Notes under the pieces: model-generated
What the model was told of the DNA's origin: nothing
The model's input: only the letters and a program-made list of their open reading frames with translations
Database searches by the model: none
Source: an uncultured Butyricimonas sp.
Lineage (GTDB): Bacteria > Bacteroidota > Bacteroidia > Bacteroidales > Marinifilaceae
Direction: 5' to 3'
Assembly (NCBI GenBank): GCA_944321845.1
Contig: CALUMT010000020.1
Span: 104,888-168,887, forward strand
Length of the DNA stretch: 64,000 bases
In this document: positions 42,744 through 51,437 of the stretch, one piece after another
Numbering within the stretch: the stretch's first letter is position 1
Layout of the letters: each line of letters opens with the position of its first letter
Program-made: the position numbers and the translations under genes

Positions 42744-43436
42744 ATGATTTACTCACATGAAGTACAACACATGTGTGTTGTGAAAAAAGGACCTAATCAT
42801 GGCCCGGCCCCTATCCCGGAAGAGGGAAAATGGGTTCGCTCAAAAGAAATTAAAGACATTTCCGGTTTGACTCACGGTATCGGCTGGTGCGCTCCCCAGC
42901 AAGGCGCCTGCAAATTAACCTTGAACATCAAGGACGGTATCATCGAGGAAGCCTTAGTAGAAACCATCGGTTGCTCCGGAATGACCCACTCTGCCGCCAT
43001 GGCATCCGAGATTCTCCCGGGCAAAACCCTATTGGAAGCCCTGAATACCGACCTGGTTTGCGATGCCATCAACACGGCCATGCGTGAACTGTTCCTGCAA
43101 ATCGTCTACGGACGCAGCCAAAGCGCTTTCTCTGAAGGTGGTCTTCCCATCGGGGCTAGCCTCGAAGACCTGGGTAAAGGAATGCGCAGCCAGGTAGGAA
43201 CCATGTTCGGAACCAAAGAAAAAGGAACCCGTTACCTGGAAATGGCAGAAGGATACGTGACCCGCATGGGATTGGACGAGGACGGTGAAGTTATCGGGTA
43301 CGAGTTCATCCACCTCGGGAAATTCACCGACATGCTGAAAAAAGGAATCAAGGCAGAAGAAGCCCTGGCAAAAGCCAAAGGAACGTACGGTCGTTTCGCC
43401 GACGCGGTAAAATACATCGACCCGCGCCAAGAATAA
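42744..43436 (+). CDS. NifU-like iron-sulphur scaffold protein paired with GGGtGRT
   Basis: A 230-residue cytoplasmic protein with a NifU N-terminal-like domain: a cysteine in WCAPQQGACKLTLN (about 52-65) and a second in ETIGCSGMTHSAAM (about 73-87), the spacing used to hold iron-sulphur clusters. It lacks the third usual cysteine position in its standard context, so cluster-building activity is uncertain. In Bacteroidetes and Clostridia it is found directly before the GGGtGRT gene, as here (30 nt apart). The pair has no established function; a role in cluster handling is inference. Confidence 0.82.
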   Translation: MIYSHEVQHMCVVKKGPNHGPAPIPEEGKWVRSKEIKDISGLTHGIGWCAPQQGACKLTLNIKDGIIEEALVETIGCSGMTHSAAMASEILPGKTLLEALNTDLVCDAINTAMRELFLQIVYGRSQSAFSEGGLPIGASLEDLGKGMRSQVGTMFGTKEKGTRYLEMAEGYVTRMGLDEDGEVIGYEFIHLGKFTDMLKKGIKAEEALAKAKGTYGRFADAVKYIDPRQE

Positions 43437-43466
43437 ATTAACGCAACAATTAAACAAATTACAAAT

Positions 43467-44465
43467 ATGGCTTTATTTGAAAGTTACGACCGCCGTATCA
43501 ACCAAATCAACGCGGTTTTAAATAGCTACGGGATAAAAGACATCGACGAGGCCAAAGCAATCTGCGACGCCAAGGGAATCGACCCGTACAAAATGTGTAA
43601 GGACATACAGCCCATCGCCTTCGAGAACGCCGCTTGGGCTTACGTGGTAGGTGCCGCCATCGCCATCAAGAAAGGCTGCAAGAAAGCCGCCGATGCGGCT
43701 GAAGCCATCGGCGAAGGCCTGCAATCATTCTGCATCCCCGGATCCGTGGCAGCAGACCGTAAAGTAGGATTAGGACACGGGAACTTGGCCGCCATGCTTC
43801 TCCGCGAGGAAACCAAGTGTTTCGCCTTCCTCGCCGGTCACGAATCATTCGCGGCAGCAGAGGGAGCCATCGGTATCGCCAAATCCGCCAACAAAGTTCG
43901 AAAGAACCCGTTAAAAGTCATCTTGAACGGTTTAGGTAAGGATGCCGCCATGATCATTTCCCGCATCAACGGTTTCACTTACGTGCAGACTGAATTCGAC
44001 TACTACACGGGAGAATTGAAAATCGTACGCGAGAAAGCTTATTCCCAAGGCGAACGTGCCCAGGTAAGATGCTACGGGGCAGATGACGTACGCGAGGGAG
44101 TTGCCATCATGCGTCACGAGGGCGTTGATGTTTCCATCACCGGAAACTCCACGAACCCAACCCGTTTCCAACACCCGGTAGCCGGGACCTACAAGAAAGA
44201 GTGCATGGAAACCGGTAAGAAATACTTCTCCGTGGCCTCCGGAGGTGGTACCGGACGTACCCTCCACCCGGACAACATGGCCGCCGGTCCTGCCAGCTAC
44301 GGATTCACCGACACGCTGGGTCGTATGCACGGTGATGCCCAATTCGCCGGTTCTTCATCCGTTCCCGCCCACGTGGAAATGATGGGATTCCTCGGTATGG
44401 GTAACAACCCCATGGTTGGAGCCACCGTTGCCGTTGCCGTTGCCATCGAGGAAGCTTGCAAGTAA
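43467..44465 (+). CDS. GGGtGRT protein
   Basis: A 332-residue cytoplasmic protein named after its glycine-rich motif, seen here as ASGGGTGRTLHPDN at about residues 256-269. Other features are a Cys-containing DPYKMCKDIQPIAFENAAWAY segment (about 33-53), GLGHGNLAAMLLREETKCFAFLAGHESF (about 98-125) and a Gly/Met-rich C-terminus. The family is well conserved and almost always next to the NifU-like gene. Its reaction is unknown. It is followed by a strong terminator. Codon use and length look ordinary. Confidence 0.93.
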   Translation: MALFESYDRRINQINAVLNSYGIKDIDEAKAICDAKGIDPYKMCKDIQPIAFENAAWAYVVGAAIAIKKGCKKAADAAEAIGEGLQSFCIPGSVAADRKVGLGHGNLAAMLLREETKCFAFLAGHESFAAAEGAIGIAKSANKVRKNPLKVILNGLGKDAAMIISRINGFTYVQTEFDYYTGELKIVREKAYSQGERAQVRCYGADDVREGVAIMRHEGVDVSITGNSTNPTRFQHPVAGTYKKECMETGKKYFSVASGGGTGRTLHPDNMAAGPASYGFTDTLGRMHGDAQFAGSSSVPAHVEMMGFLGMGNNPMVGATVAVAVAIEEACK

Positions 44466-44491
44466 TCCTTCATGGGATAACCAATATTACA

Positions 44492-44530
44492 CGAGAGCGA
44501 TTCAGACTTTTGAATCGCTCTCGTTTTATT
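44492..44530 (+). terminator. Terminator after the GGGtGRT gene
   Basis: Perfect 13-bp stem (44492-44504 with 44511-44523) with a 6-nt loop GACTTT, followed by TTTTATT. The gene stop is 27 nt upstream. Confidence 0.92.
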
Positions 44531-44884
44531 CGCATCACAAATAAGGACTTTCTCCCAACATTCAATTCACGAGAAGAAATATTCACTTTAGGGTTTCTTC
44601 TTTATCATTTCTAACCTTTCCTCCCCTCAACCTACAAATAACCAACAAAACATTCCTCTCCTATTCTTTGCCTCTTCATTCTATCCTCATCAACAAAGGC
44701 CCCACAAGCATTTTCAAGCAAGTAACTTCAATTCAACTTCGATTCTCCTTCGATTTTTCTCCCATTTTTATTGCAGTTACAAAGCAGAGACAATACCGAA
44801 GTTTCGCCGGTAAACACACGATGAACTCTCCAACATCTCTCGTAAAAAACAAGCGAAAGCGAAGAGAGGGAAAAATACAAAGGA
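44531..44884. other. Gene-free, C/T-rich stretch with an 11-bp period repeat
   Basis: About 350 nt between the GGGtGRT terminator and the convergent rhomboid gene. No credible gene: the longest plus frame has an unlikely composition (many Lys, Arg, Ser) and runs into the rhomboid gene. It contains the 11-bp array at 44726-44769. No clear terminator for the rhomboid gene was seen. Confidence 0.55.
44726..44769. repeat. 11-bp period repeat, CTTC[AG]ATT units
   Basis: Four units in exact 11-nt steps: CTTCAATTCAA (44726), CTTCGATTCTC (44737), CTTCGATTTTT (44748) and the weaker CTCCCATTTTT (44759). The first three share CTTCRATT. The surrounding DNA is pyrimidine-rich, which raises the chance of accidental similarity, but the exact phase over three strong units is notable. 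Confidence 0.55.
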
Positions 44885-45490
44885 TCAACGTCCGAGCAGC
44901 TGGTGAACGAAAAGATTGAAAAGTCTGGGCTCCAGCAAAAGCGGGAAGATAAAACCATAAACAGCCCCGTAAAAATGGGCGTTATGATTTATATTATCAC
45001 CTCCTCGACGAGCCATGTACTGGCAATAAAAGAGATAAATGAAACCGAAAAGGATACCGGGGATAGGCACAGCAGCAAAAAGATAAATCTTGTTCCACGG
45101 GTCCAGGAAGATCGAGGTAAACAACACGGCCGACACCGCCCCGGAAGCCCCAATGGAGGTATAATAAGCGTTATTGCGATATTTCCACACGTCATAGACA
45201 GAAGCCGCAATCATTCCCCCGAAATAGAGACAGAGAAATGCCCCGTTCCCGAATCCAAGCATCGAGAAATAGCGCTCAATATATTGCCCGAACGAATAGA
45301 AGGTGAACATATTAACAAACAAATGCACCCAATCGGCATGCACGAACCCGTGCGTGATCAATCGCCACCATTCATTGGCCCGGGTCATGCGATAAGGCAT
45401 GCAGGCCAACTTGTAAAACAATTCCTGGTTATTGAAACAAGCAATCGAAACCACTACCGTCACGAGTACAATTATCAGCGTCATATCCAC
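44885..45490 (-). CDS. Rhomboid-family intramembrane serine protease
   Basis: A 201-residue integral membrane protein of six predicted helices. Rhomboid features: WWRLITHGFVHADWVHLFVNM (about 41-61, with conserved His and Asn residues), the nucleophile Ser117 in IGASGAVSAV and the catalytic His in NHNAHFYG (about 170). These are the expected Ser-His dyad, so it should be an active protease cutting membrane anchors of unknown targets. It has no soluble domain. It stands alone between convergent and divergent neighbours. Confidence 0.9.
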   Translation of the reverse strand: MDMTLIIVLVTVVVSIACFNNQELFYKLACMPYRMTRANEWWRLITHGFVHADWVHLFVNMFTFYSFGQYIERYFSMLGFGNGAFLCLYFGGMIAASVYDVWKYRNNAYYTSIGASGAVSAVLFTSIFLDPWNKIYLFAAVPIPGILFGFIYLFYCQYMARRGGDNINHNAHFYGAVYGFIFPLLLEPRLFNLFVHQLLGR

Positions 45491-45555
45491 ATCATTTTAG
45501 GCGAGCAATTTAATAAATAAATCAACGGTAGCCAAACCCTAAATAAATAAGTAAA

Positions 45556-45590
45556 AAACAAAACTGCCAGGATACAGTCCCTGGCAGTCG
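45556..45590 (-). terminator. Terminator after alkaline phosphatase
   Basis: 9-bp stem ACTGCCAGG (45563-45571) / CCTGGCAGT (45580-45588) with an 8-nt loop. On the minus strand it is followed by TTTTGTTTTTT. The stop of the phosphatase gene is 24 nt upstream on that strand. Confidence 0.88.
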
Positions 45591-45611
45591 TTTTATTCGT
45601 CGCGATTATGG

Positions 45612-47015
45612 TTATAGGCCATACCCGGCAACACGACTTATCAGCTTCGGGATATCCGTGTTATCCAAGTGGCCGGTAAATAGTTCAGCCCCTTTGCCAA
45701 GCACGTAAACGGGAACAGCCCCGGCCGAATGTCCTCCACTGGCCCAACTCAAATGAGCTTTCCGGTTTAACAGTTTCACGGCCAAAACGGCCAATGGCTC
45801 ATCCTCAGCGTACAGACTCTCCACCAGTTTCACGTTCTTACCCGTGAAACTTCGCTCGTAACAATCTTCCAACATCTCGTTCTCTTCCTCGCTTAAAGCA
45901 ACATTTTCCCAGAATCCCAAGTTCTCTTTCAATATGGTCTGGATGACTTCCCAAGAGACCTTATTCCCGGTCTCTTGCCGGGCCTGTTTCATTTTACGGG
46001 TCAATTCGGCCAAAGAAACTTTTTGATTTGTCAGTACTTTCAGATTCAGTTTATAGGGTCCATCTCCCAGGACTATGCCACCCGTCTCATGGTCTGCCGT
46101 CACCACGATCAAAGTTTCATCGGGATGTTGCCGGTAAAAATCAAAAGCCACTTGTACCGCCGCATCAAAGTCCAGTATTTCATGGAATACAGTTGCCCCG
46201 TCATTCACGTGACAGGCGAAATCAATCGCCCCTCCTTCCACCATCAAGAAAAATCCTTCACCTCTCCGTTGCAGGAAATCCACCGCTCCACGGGTCACAT
46301 CAGCCAAGGTCATATCCCCCGCCTGACGGTCAATGGCATAGGGAAAATTCTCCTCATTCTTCTCCTGCACAACCAATAATTTGGATGCACCATTTGATTT
46401 TTGCAGGAAAGCCTCAAGCCCCCGGGCTATCGTGTACCCGGCCCGTTCAAAGAGCGTGTACAAATCAGCCGAATCTCTCCCAACACGGGAATGCAGTACA
46501 GTTGCACCACAATAAAGATCAAATCCTCGATTAACAGCATCCCTTCCAATCTCGAAATACATATTCCGCGAGGGTTGGTGCGCGTAAAAAGCCGCCGGCG
46601 TCGCGTGATTCATCCCCACACTGGTAATTATTCCCACGGGGATTCCCGCCTCATGGGCCTTTTCTGCAATAGACACAAATGGGAGCTCTCCTTGACGATC
46701 CATACCCACAACCCCGTTCTTCGTTTTTAATCCACAAGCCAACGCCGTCCCCGCCGCGGAAGAACACGTCACCGCATTCTGGGCCGAATAAGTCGAGATA
46801 TAATTTCTCACGGGGAATGACGAGCAGCACAATGAATCTGCACCGATACGTCCATCTCGCTCAGCCAGGAACATCTCCGTTCCCGTTACCTGGTTCACCC
46901 CCATCCCATCTCCAATGAAATAAAACACGTACTTTACCCCACCGGCATCATGCTTACATGCCGACAGCAGTATGCCCAAACAAAGGGCCATTAAAAAATA
47001 CCATTTTCCACACAT
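45612..47015 (-). CDS. Lipoprotein alkaline phosphatase
   Basis: Phosphomonoesterase of the alkaline phosphatase superfamily, 467 residues, exported as a lipoprotein (lipobox LLSAC, Cys about 20). Zinc/magnesium and catalytic motifs: YFIGDGMGVNQV near residue 34-45, the nucleophile Ser in TCSSAAGTALACG (about 88-100), VTADHETGGI (about 300-309) and WASGGHSAGAVPV (about 425-437). I use ATG 47015; the longer frame would need a GTG start. It likely frees phosphate from organic esters in the periplasm, which fits the pst/pho unit at the left end, though the two are 40 kb apart here. Confidence 0.92.
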   Translation of the reverse strand: MCGKWYFLMALCLGILLSACKHDAGGVKYVFYFIGDGMGVNQVTGTEMFLAERDGRIGADSLCCSSFPVRNYISTYSAQNAVTCSSAAGTALACGLKTKNGVVGMDRQGELPFVSIAEKAHEAGIPVGIITSVGMNHATPAAFYAHQPSRNMYFEIGRDAVNRGFDLYCGATVLHSRVGRDSADLYTLFERAGYTIARGLEAFLQKSNGASKLLVVQEKNEENFPYAIDRQAGDMTLADVTRGAVDFLQRRGEGFFLMVEGGAIDFACHVNDGATVFHEILDFDAAVQVAFDFYRQHPDETLIVVTADHETGGIVLGDGPYKLNLKVLTNQKVSLAELTRKMKQARQETGNKVSWEVIQTILKENLGFWENVALSEEENEMLEDCYERSFTGKNVKLVESLYAEDEPLAVLAVKLLNRKAHLSWASGGHSAGAVPVYVLGKGAELFTGHLDNTDIPKLISRVAGYGL

Positions 47016-47074
47016 AATATCATTTTTAGTCACACCAAAAATATACAGAAAAATGGAACTCGGGAAATAAGTTT

Positions 47075-47114
47075 TTGTTACAAAAAATCGGTCCCGACAA
47101 TCGGGACCGATTTT
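47075..47114 (-). terminator. Terminator of the V-ATPase operon
   Basis: 14-bp perfect stem (47084-47097 with 47101-47114) and a 3-nt loop, with a T-rich minus-strand tail. It lies 22 nt past the stop of the K subunit gene. Confidence 0.9.
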
Positions 47115-47135
47115 CTATCGTCTATCTCGCAAAGA

Positions 47136-47612
<477 letters not shown>

Positions 47613-49481
47613 TCAACGTCTTTTCAAAGGATTATACTTTCTACCTCCGCCTTCGAACCCGGAGTTTTTATAAAATTCCACGAATGTCAAACGCATCGGG
47701 TGCACGAATGCTCCCAGACCCGACATGAAAATGTTTATCCCGTGACCGAATGCCAGTATCACCAACATAATCAATTGCTTCAACACGGGTATATCTCCAC
47801 TCATGTTCACCGCCAAGTCATTGAACACCAACCCTAGCACGGAACCCGAGATCCCTAAGGCAAATAACCGGATATAGGAAAGAATATCTCCCAGCAAACC
47901 GGTCAGCATGTTATAAGTGTCCCAAAGGCCAGCTCCAACATTTATCAGCACGTTACGACGCACGTTATTGAACACGAATATCAGCAATCCCGCCACGATA
48001 AGCACGGCATACGTGACATACTCGGCATTGATTCCCGATGATGACAACCAGAAGCATACACCTCCACCCAGGATAGCTACCAGCCACCCAATCGTGGAAA
48101 GCGCCGCGGCAAAACCAAACTGCCTCCAAAGATTAGCCACCTTCAGCATCATACCGAACACGATCTGCACGGCACCAATCATCAAGGAAAGGTTAAACAG
48201 CTGCTGCGAATCGAGCATCATGGCCTTGAACCGTTCCAGCCAAGGAATTTGCACGTCCAGCAACCCAATCCCGAAGAATGTGCCGCTGATAAATCCCATG
48301 ACTACCGTGCCGAATCCCAACCACTGCCCCAAGGAACAAACGGCCTTCATCGCCGGCGAAACCTTCCGCTTGGCGAACGTCAGGGCCAACAGGATCAGCA
48401 ACCCGTAACCCGCATCTCCCAGGCAAAAACCGAAGAACAACACAAAGAACGGGGCAAAAAACGGTGTCAGATCCAATTCCCGGTACGTGGGCAAGGAATA
48501 TAACTCCCCGATGAATTCGAACAGACGGGCAAACCGATTATTCTTCAACAGCACGGGAGGATTATCCTCCAGCGTGGGCTTCTCCAGGTCATAAACGACC
48601 TCCTTTTCAGCCAACCAACTCTCCATTTCAGGTACCAGACTTTCCGGCACCCAACCCTCGAGAGCGATCACCTTATCCTCCACAACCCGGTCGGCAGCGT
48701 CACTCACCTTCAGCAAATCGGCTTCTTCCAGCACACTGGTCTTCAAGCCATTCAAGAAGGTCACGGCACTACCGGCCACCCGATCCAGACTCACCGACAA
48801 ACGGTCCTCTTCCTCCTGTAATCCCGAAATCTTCGCCTCAATTTCCGGCAAAGACAAAGCAGGGAAATGTACCACATCCGCTTCCGGTTGCTCCTCGCGG
48901 CCCTCCGGTTGTACTGTCACGAAATACAAGATTCCCTTCTCCGTGTTCACCGGGAAGGCATTATACTTTTCCTCCCATTCCGGCAGGAACTTCTTCTCGC
49001 TTATCGAATAGAACCGCACGTTCCATCCCGCTTCTCCCAATGCCTTGATTCGTCCGGACGGAAACTCACCCCAGGGGGCATATACCGCCGCATCCTTCTG
49101 CAAGGCCGCTACCTGCTGTTCTATCTGGGCCTGGCGAGCAAACACGTTCTCCAGGCAAGCCAACACGTCCATCCCGGAGACTTTCCCCTCCGGCATCGGA
49201 CCTTCCACACCGAACAATTCCCGGCAATAGGCCAACTTCTCCCGCGGGGTAGCCGCTTTTTCCCACTCCTCACAGAGGATATTTCCCCGCTTCGCCAACA
49301 CTCTCGCCATCTCCCCGATTCGCTTAATAGCCGCGAATTTCTGCTTCAACTCCTCGTCCTCGGCCGTCCGTTTCTTGTTCTCGTGGATATGTACCACTCC
49401 CTTTTCCCGAAGTTGCTCGAGAAATGACTGATAATCCCGGTGATATATCAGCAGGGATAATTTACGCATCGCTACTATCAT
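47613..49481 (-). CDS. V-type ATPase subunit I (a-type stator)
   Basis: A 622-residue stator subunit: a long cytoplasmic coiled-coil half (about 1-320) and a membrane half with seven or eight helices (about 345-600, starting FFAPFFVLFFGFCLGDAGYG). The C-terminal helices contain YIRLFALGISGSVLG with the essential Arg that faces the rotor ring. It overlaps subunit D by 4 nt. It is in the size range of bacterial subunit I. Confidence 0.94.
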   Translation of the reverse strand: MIVAMRKLSLLIYHRDYQSFLEQLREKGVVHIHENKKRTAEDEELKQKFAAIKRIGEMARVLAKRGNILCEEWEKAATPREKLAYCRELFGVEGPMPEGKVSGMDVLACLENVFARQAQIEQQVAALQKDAAVYAPWGEFPSGRIKALGEAGWNVRFYSISEKKFLPEWEEKYNAFPVNTEKGILYFVTVQPEGREEQPEADVVHFPALSLPEIEAKISGLQEEEDRLSVSLDRVAGSAVTFLNGLKTSVLEEADLLKVSDAADRVVEDKVIALEGWVPESLVPEMESWLAEKEVVYDLEKPTLEDNPPVLLKNNRFARLFEFIGELYSLPTYRELDLTPFFAPFFVLFFGFCLGDAGYGLLILLALTFAKRKVSPAMKAVCSLGQWLGFGTVVMGFISGTFFGIGLLDVQIPWLERFKAMMLDSQQLFNLSLMIGAVQIVFGMMLKVANLWRQFGFAAALSTIGWLVAILGGGVCFWLSSSGINAEYVTYAVLIVAGLLIFVFNNVRRNVLINVGAGLWDTYNMLTGLLGDILSYIRLFALGISGSVLGLVFNDLAVNMSGDIPVLKQLIMLVILAFGHGINIFMSGLGAFVHPMRLTFVEFYKNSGFEGGGRKYNPLKRR

Positions 49482-50077
49482 GACTCGTCCTCCATCGCTT
49501 TACGGGTTTTCACAATCTTCTGCGACGACTTCGAGAGGTTCTCCTCGTCCTCCAGGAAACGCTTGATTTTGCGCATGGCCTCCTGGAAACCGGGGATCTG
49601 CACCTTCTCGTACAGGTTTACTTTCTGCGTCGTCTTCTTCCGCGCACGGTCAAGCAATTCCATCTTTCTCACGTAGAACTCCCGTTCTATCGCGATATTC
49701 ACGATTTCTTTCACGTGCTGAATCCCGTCAAGGAACCATCCCGGGGCATTGAACAGGCTGAACTCCTTCACCTCGTACTCCACGCCGTCCAACACGGGAG
49801 TCTGCACCCCCGCTATCTTCTTCACCGACATGCGCACGTCCTTCACCGTCAAGATATCAGGCGTGTACTCATCGTAAAGTTGCAGCACGTCATGGATCGC
49901 GTTCAGGCTGGCCTCCAGCTTATCGTCAAACTCGTCGGCGACGGCTTTCGCCTTTTTCACCTCCGAGCGCAGGGCGGATTCCTTGTTTTTGATGGTTGGC
50001 AAAGCACGCACCCGCATCTTGAGTTGTTTCTCAAGACTTTGCAGCGACGTCTTATTATATTGAAACTTTATTGCCAT
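49478..50077 (-). CDS. V-type ATPase subunit D (central stalk)
   Basis: A 199-residue, almost fully helical protein: two long coiled-coil arms (about 1-80 and 125-195) form the rotor shaft inside A3B3. It starts MAIKFQYNKTSLQSLEKQL and has DRARKKTTQKVNLYEKVQIP in the second arm, the common D-subunit pattern. Its stop overlaps the start of subunit I by 4 nt, and it lies 15 nt after subunit B. Confidence 0.93.
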   Translation of the reverse strand: MAIKFQYNKTSLQSLEKQLKMRVRALPTIKNKESALRSEVKKAKAVADEFDDKLEASLNAIHDVLQLYDEYTPDILTVKDVRMSVKKIAGVQTPVLDGVEYEVKEFSLFNAPGWFLDGIQHVKEIVNIAIEREFYVRKMELLDRARKKTTQKVNLYEKVQIPGFQEAMRKIKRFLEDEENLSKSSQKIVKTRKAMEDES

Positions 50078-50092
50078 ACCATTCTCCGTTTA

Positions 50093-51415
50093 TCAATTCT
50101 CAAAATGACCGAACTCGTCGACGATTTCCTTCTTGATACCCAACTCCGAACGGTTGAAATACTGCCGGAATAGCTTCCAGGCCGTATCCAGCATCTGGTC
50201 GGTGCTGATGTTCACGTCGATAGCCAGCAGGCTGTTGGAATAATCCTTCGCGAAATCCAACGTCCGGCGGTCGTAATCCGTCAAGTCGAAACCGTTCTCC
50301 ATCTTCGTCCGGGCATTCGCGGCATCGGCGTAAAGACGGATAGCGGCATTCATCACCTGCGGGTGGTCCTTCCGCGTCTTTTTGCCGATAACCAGCTGCT
50401 TCAAGCGCGACAAGCTCCGGAACGGGTCAACGATAACCTTGCCGATTTCCGTATCCTTACGCAGGAACAACTGTCCCTCCGTGATATATCCCGTGTTGTC
50501 CGGGATTGCGTGCGTAATATCGCCGCCCGACAATGTGGTCACCGCGATAATCGTGATGGAACCACCGGCAGGGAACTGCACCGCCTTCTCGTAAATCTTC
50601 GCCAAATCCGAGTACAACGACCCCGGCATGGAATCCTTCGACGGGATCTGGTCCATACGGTTCGACACGATACTCAATGCATCGGCGTACAATGTCATGT
50701 CAGTCAGCAGCACCAGCACCTTCTCGTTCTTATCCACGGCGAAATACTCGGCCGCCGTCAGCGCCATATCGGGTACCAGCAACCGCTCCACGGGAGGAGC
50801 CTCCGTCGTGTTCACGAAACTCACAATACGGTCAAGTACCCCCGCGTTATCAAACAGATTCTTGAAATACAGGTAATCATCATTCGTCAACCCCATACCC
50901 CCGAGGATAATCCGGTCCGTCTGGGCACGCAGGGCCACGTTCGCCATCACCTGGTTATACGGCTGGTCGGGGTCAGCGAAGAAAGGAATCTTCTGCCCGG
51001 ACACCAACGTATTGTTCAGGTCAATACCGGCAATACCCGTGGCAATCAACTCCGAGGGTTGCTTCCGCCGCACCGGGTTCACCGACGGGCCACCGATCTC
51101 CCGCTCCTCGCCGTCCACCGCCGGTCCCCCGTCGATAGGCTCACCGAAAGCGTTGAAGAAACGCCCGCACAAATCATCGCCCACTTTCAAGGTCGGCGCC
51201 TTCCCGAGAAACGTCACCTCGGCGTTCGTCGGAATCCCTTCCGTTCCGGAGAACACCTGAAGGGTTATATCATTACCCCAAATCTTCACGACCTGAGCCA
51301 ACCGGCCGTCCACGATGGCCAACTCGTCGTTGCCCACCCCCTGGGCCTGCAGCGTGCAGGTTGCTTTCGTGATCTGGGTAATCTTCGTGTATACTTTTTG
51401 AAAAGCTGTAGCCAT
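50093..51415 (-). CDS. V-type ATPase subunit B
   Basis: Non-catalytic nucleotide-fold subunit of the A3B3 head, 440 residues. It lacks a Walker A loop, as expected, and has the B-type regions TGIAGIDLNNTLVSGQKIPFF (about 137-157) and VFLVLLTDMTLYADALSIVSNRMDQIP-like (here VLVLLTDMTLYADAL). Length is normal. Encoded 22 nt after subunit A. Confidence 0.95.
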   Translation of the reverse strand: MATAFQKVYTKITQITKATCTLQAQGVGNDELAIVDGRLAQVVKIWGNDITLQVFSGTEGIPTNAEVTFLGKAPTLKVGDDLCGRFFNAFGEPIDGGPAVDGEEREIGGPSVNPVRRKQPSELIATGIAGIDLNNTLVSGQKIPFFADPDQPYNQVMANVALRAQTDRIILGGMGLTNDDYLYFKNLFDNAGVLDRIVSFVNTTEAPPVERLLVPDMALTAAEYFAVDKNEKVLVLLTDMTLYADALSIVSNRMDQIPSKDSMPGSLYSDLAKIYEKAVQFPAGGSITIIAVTTLSGGDITHAIPDNTGYITEGQLFLRKDTEIGKVIVDPFRSLSRLKQLVIGKKTRKDHPQVMNAAIRLYADAANARTKMENGFDLTDYDRRTLDFAKDYSNSLLAIDVNISTDQMLDTAWKLFRQYFNRSELGIKKEIVDEFGHFEN

Positions 51416-51437
51416 AATTCTTTGCTTTTATATATCG

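Noticed and set aside
44668..44919. Plus-strand 83-codon frame before the rhomboid gene
   Set aside because: Low-complexity basic composition, overlaps the convergent rhomboid gene and contains the 11-bp array.
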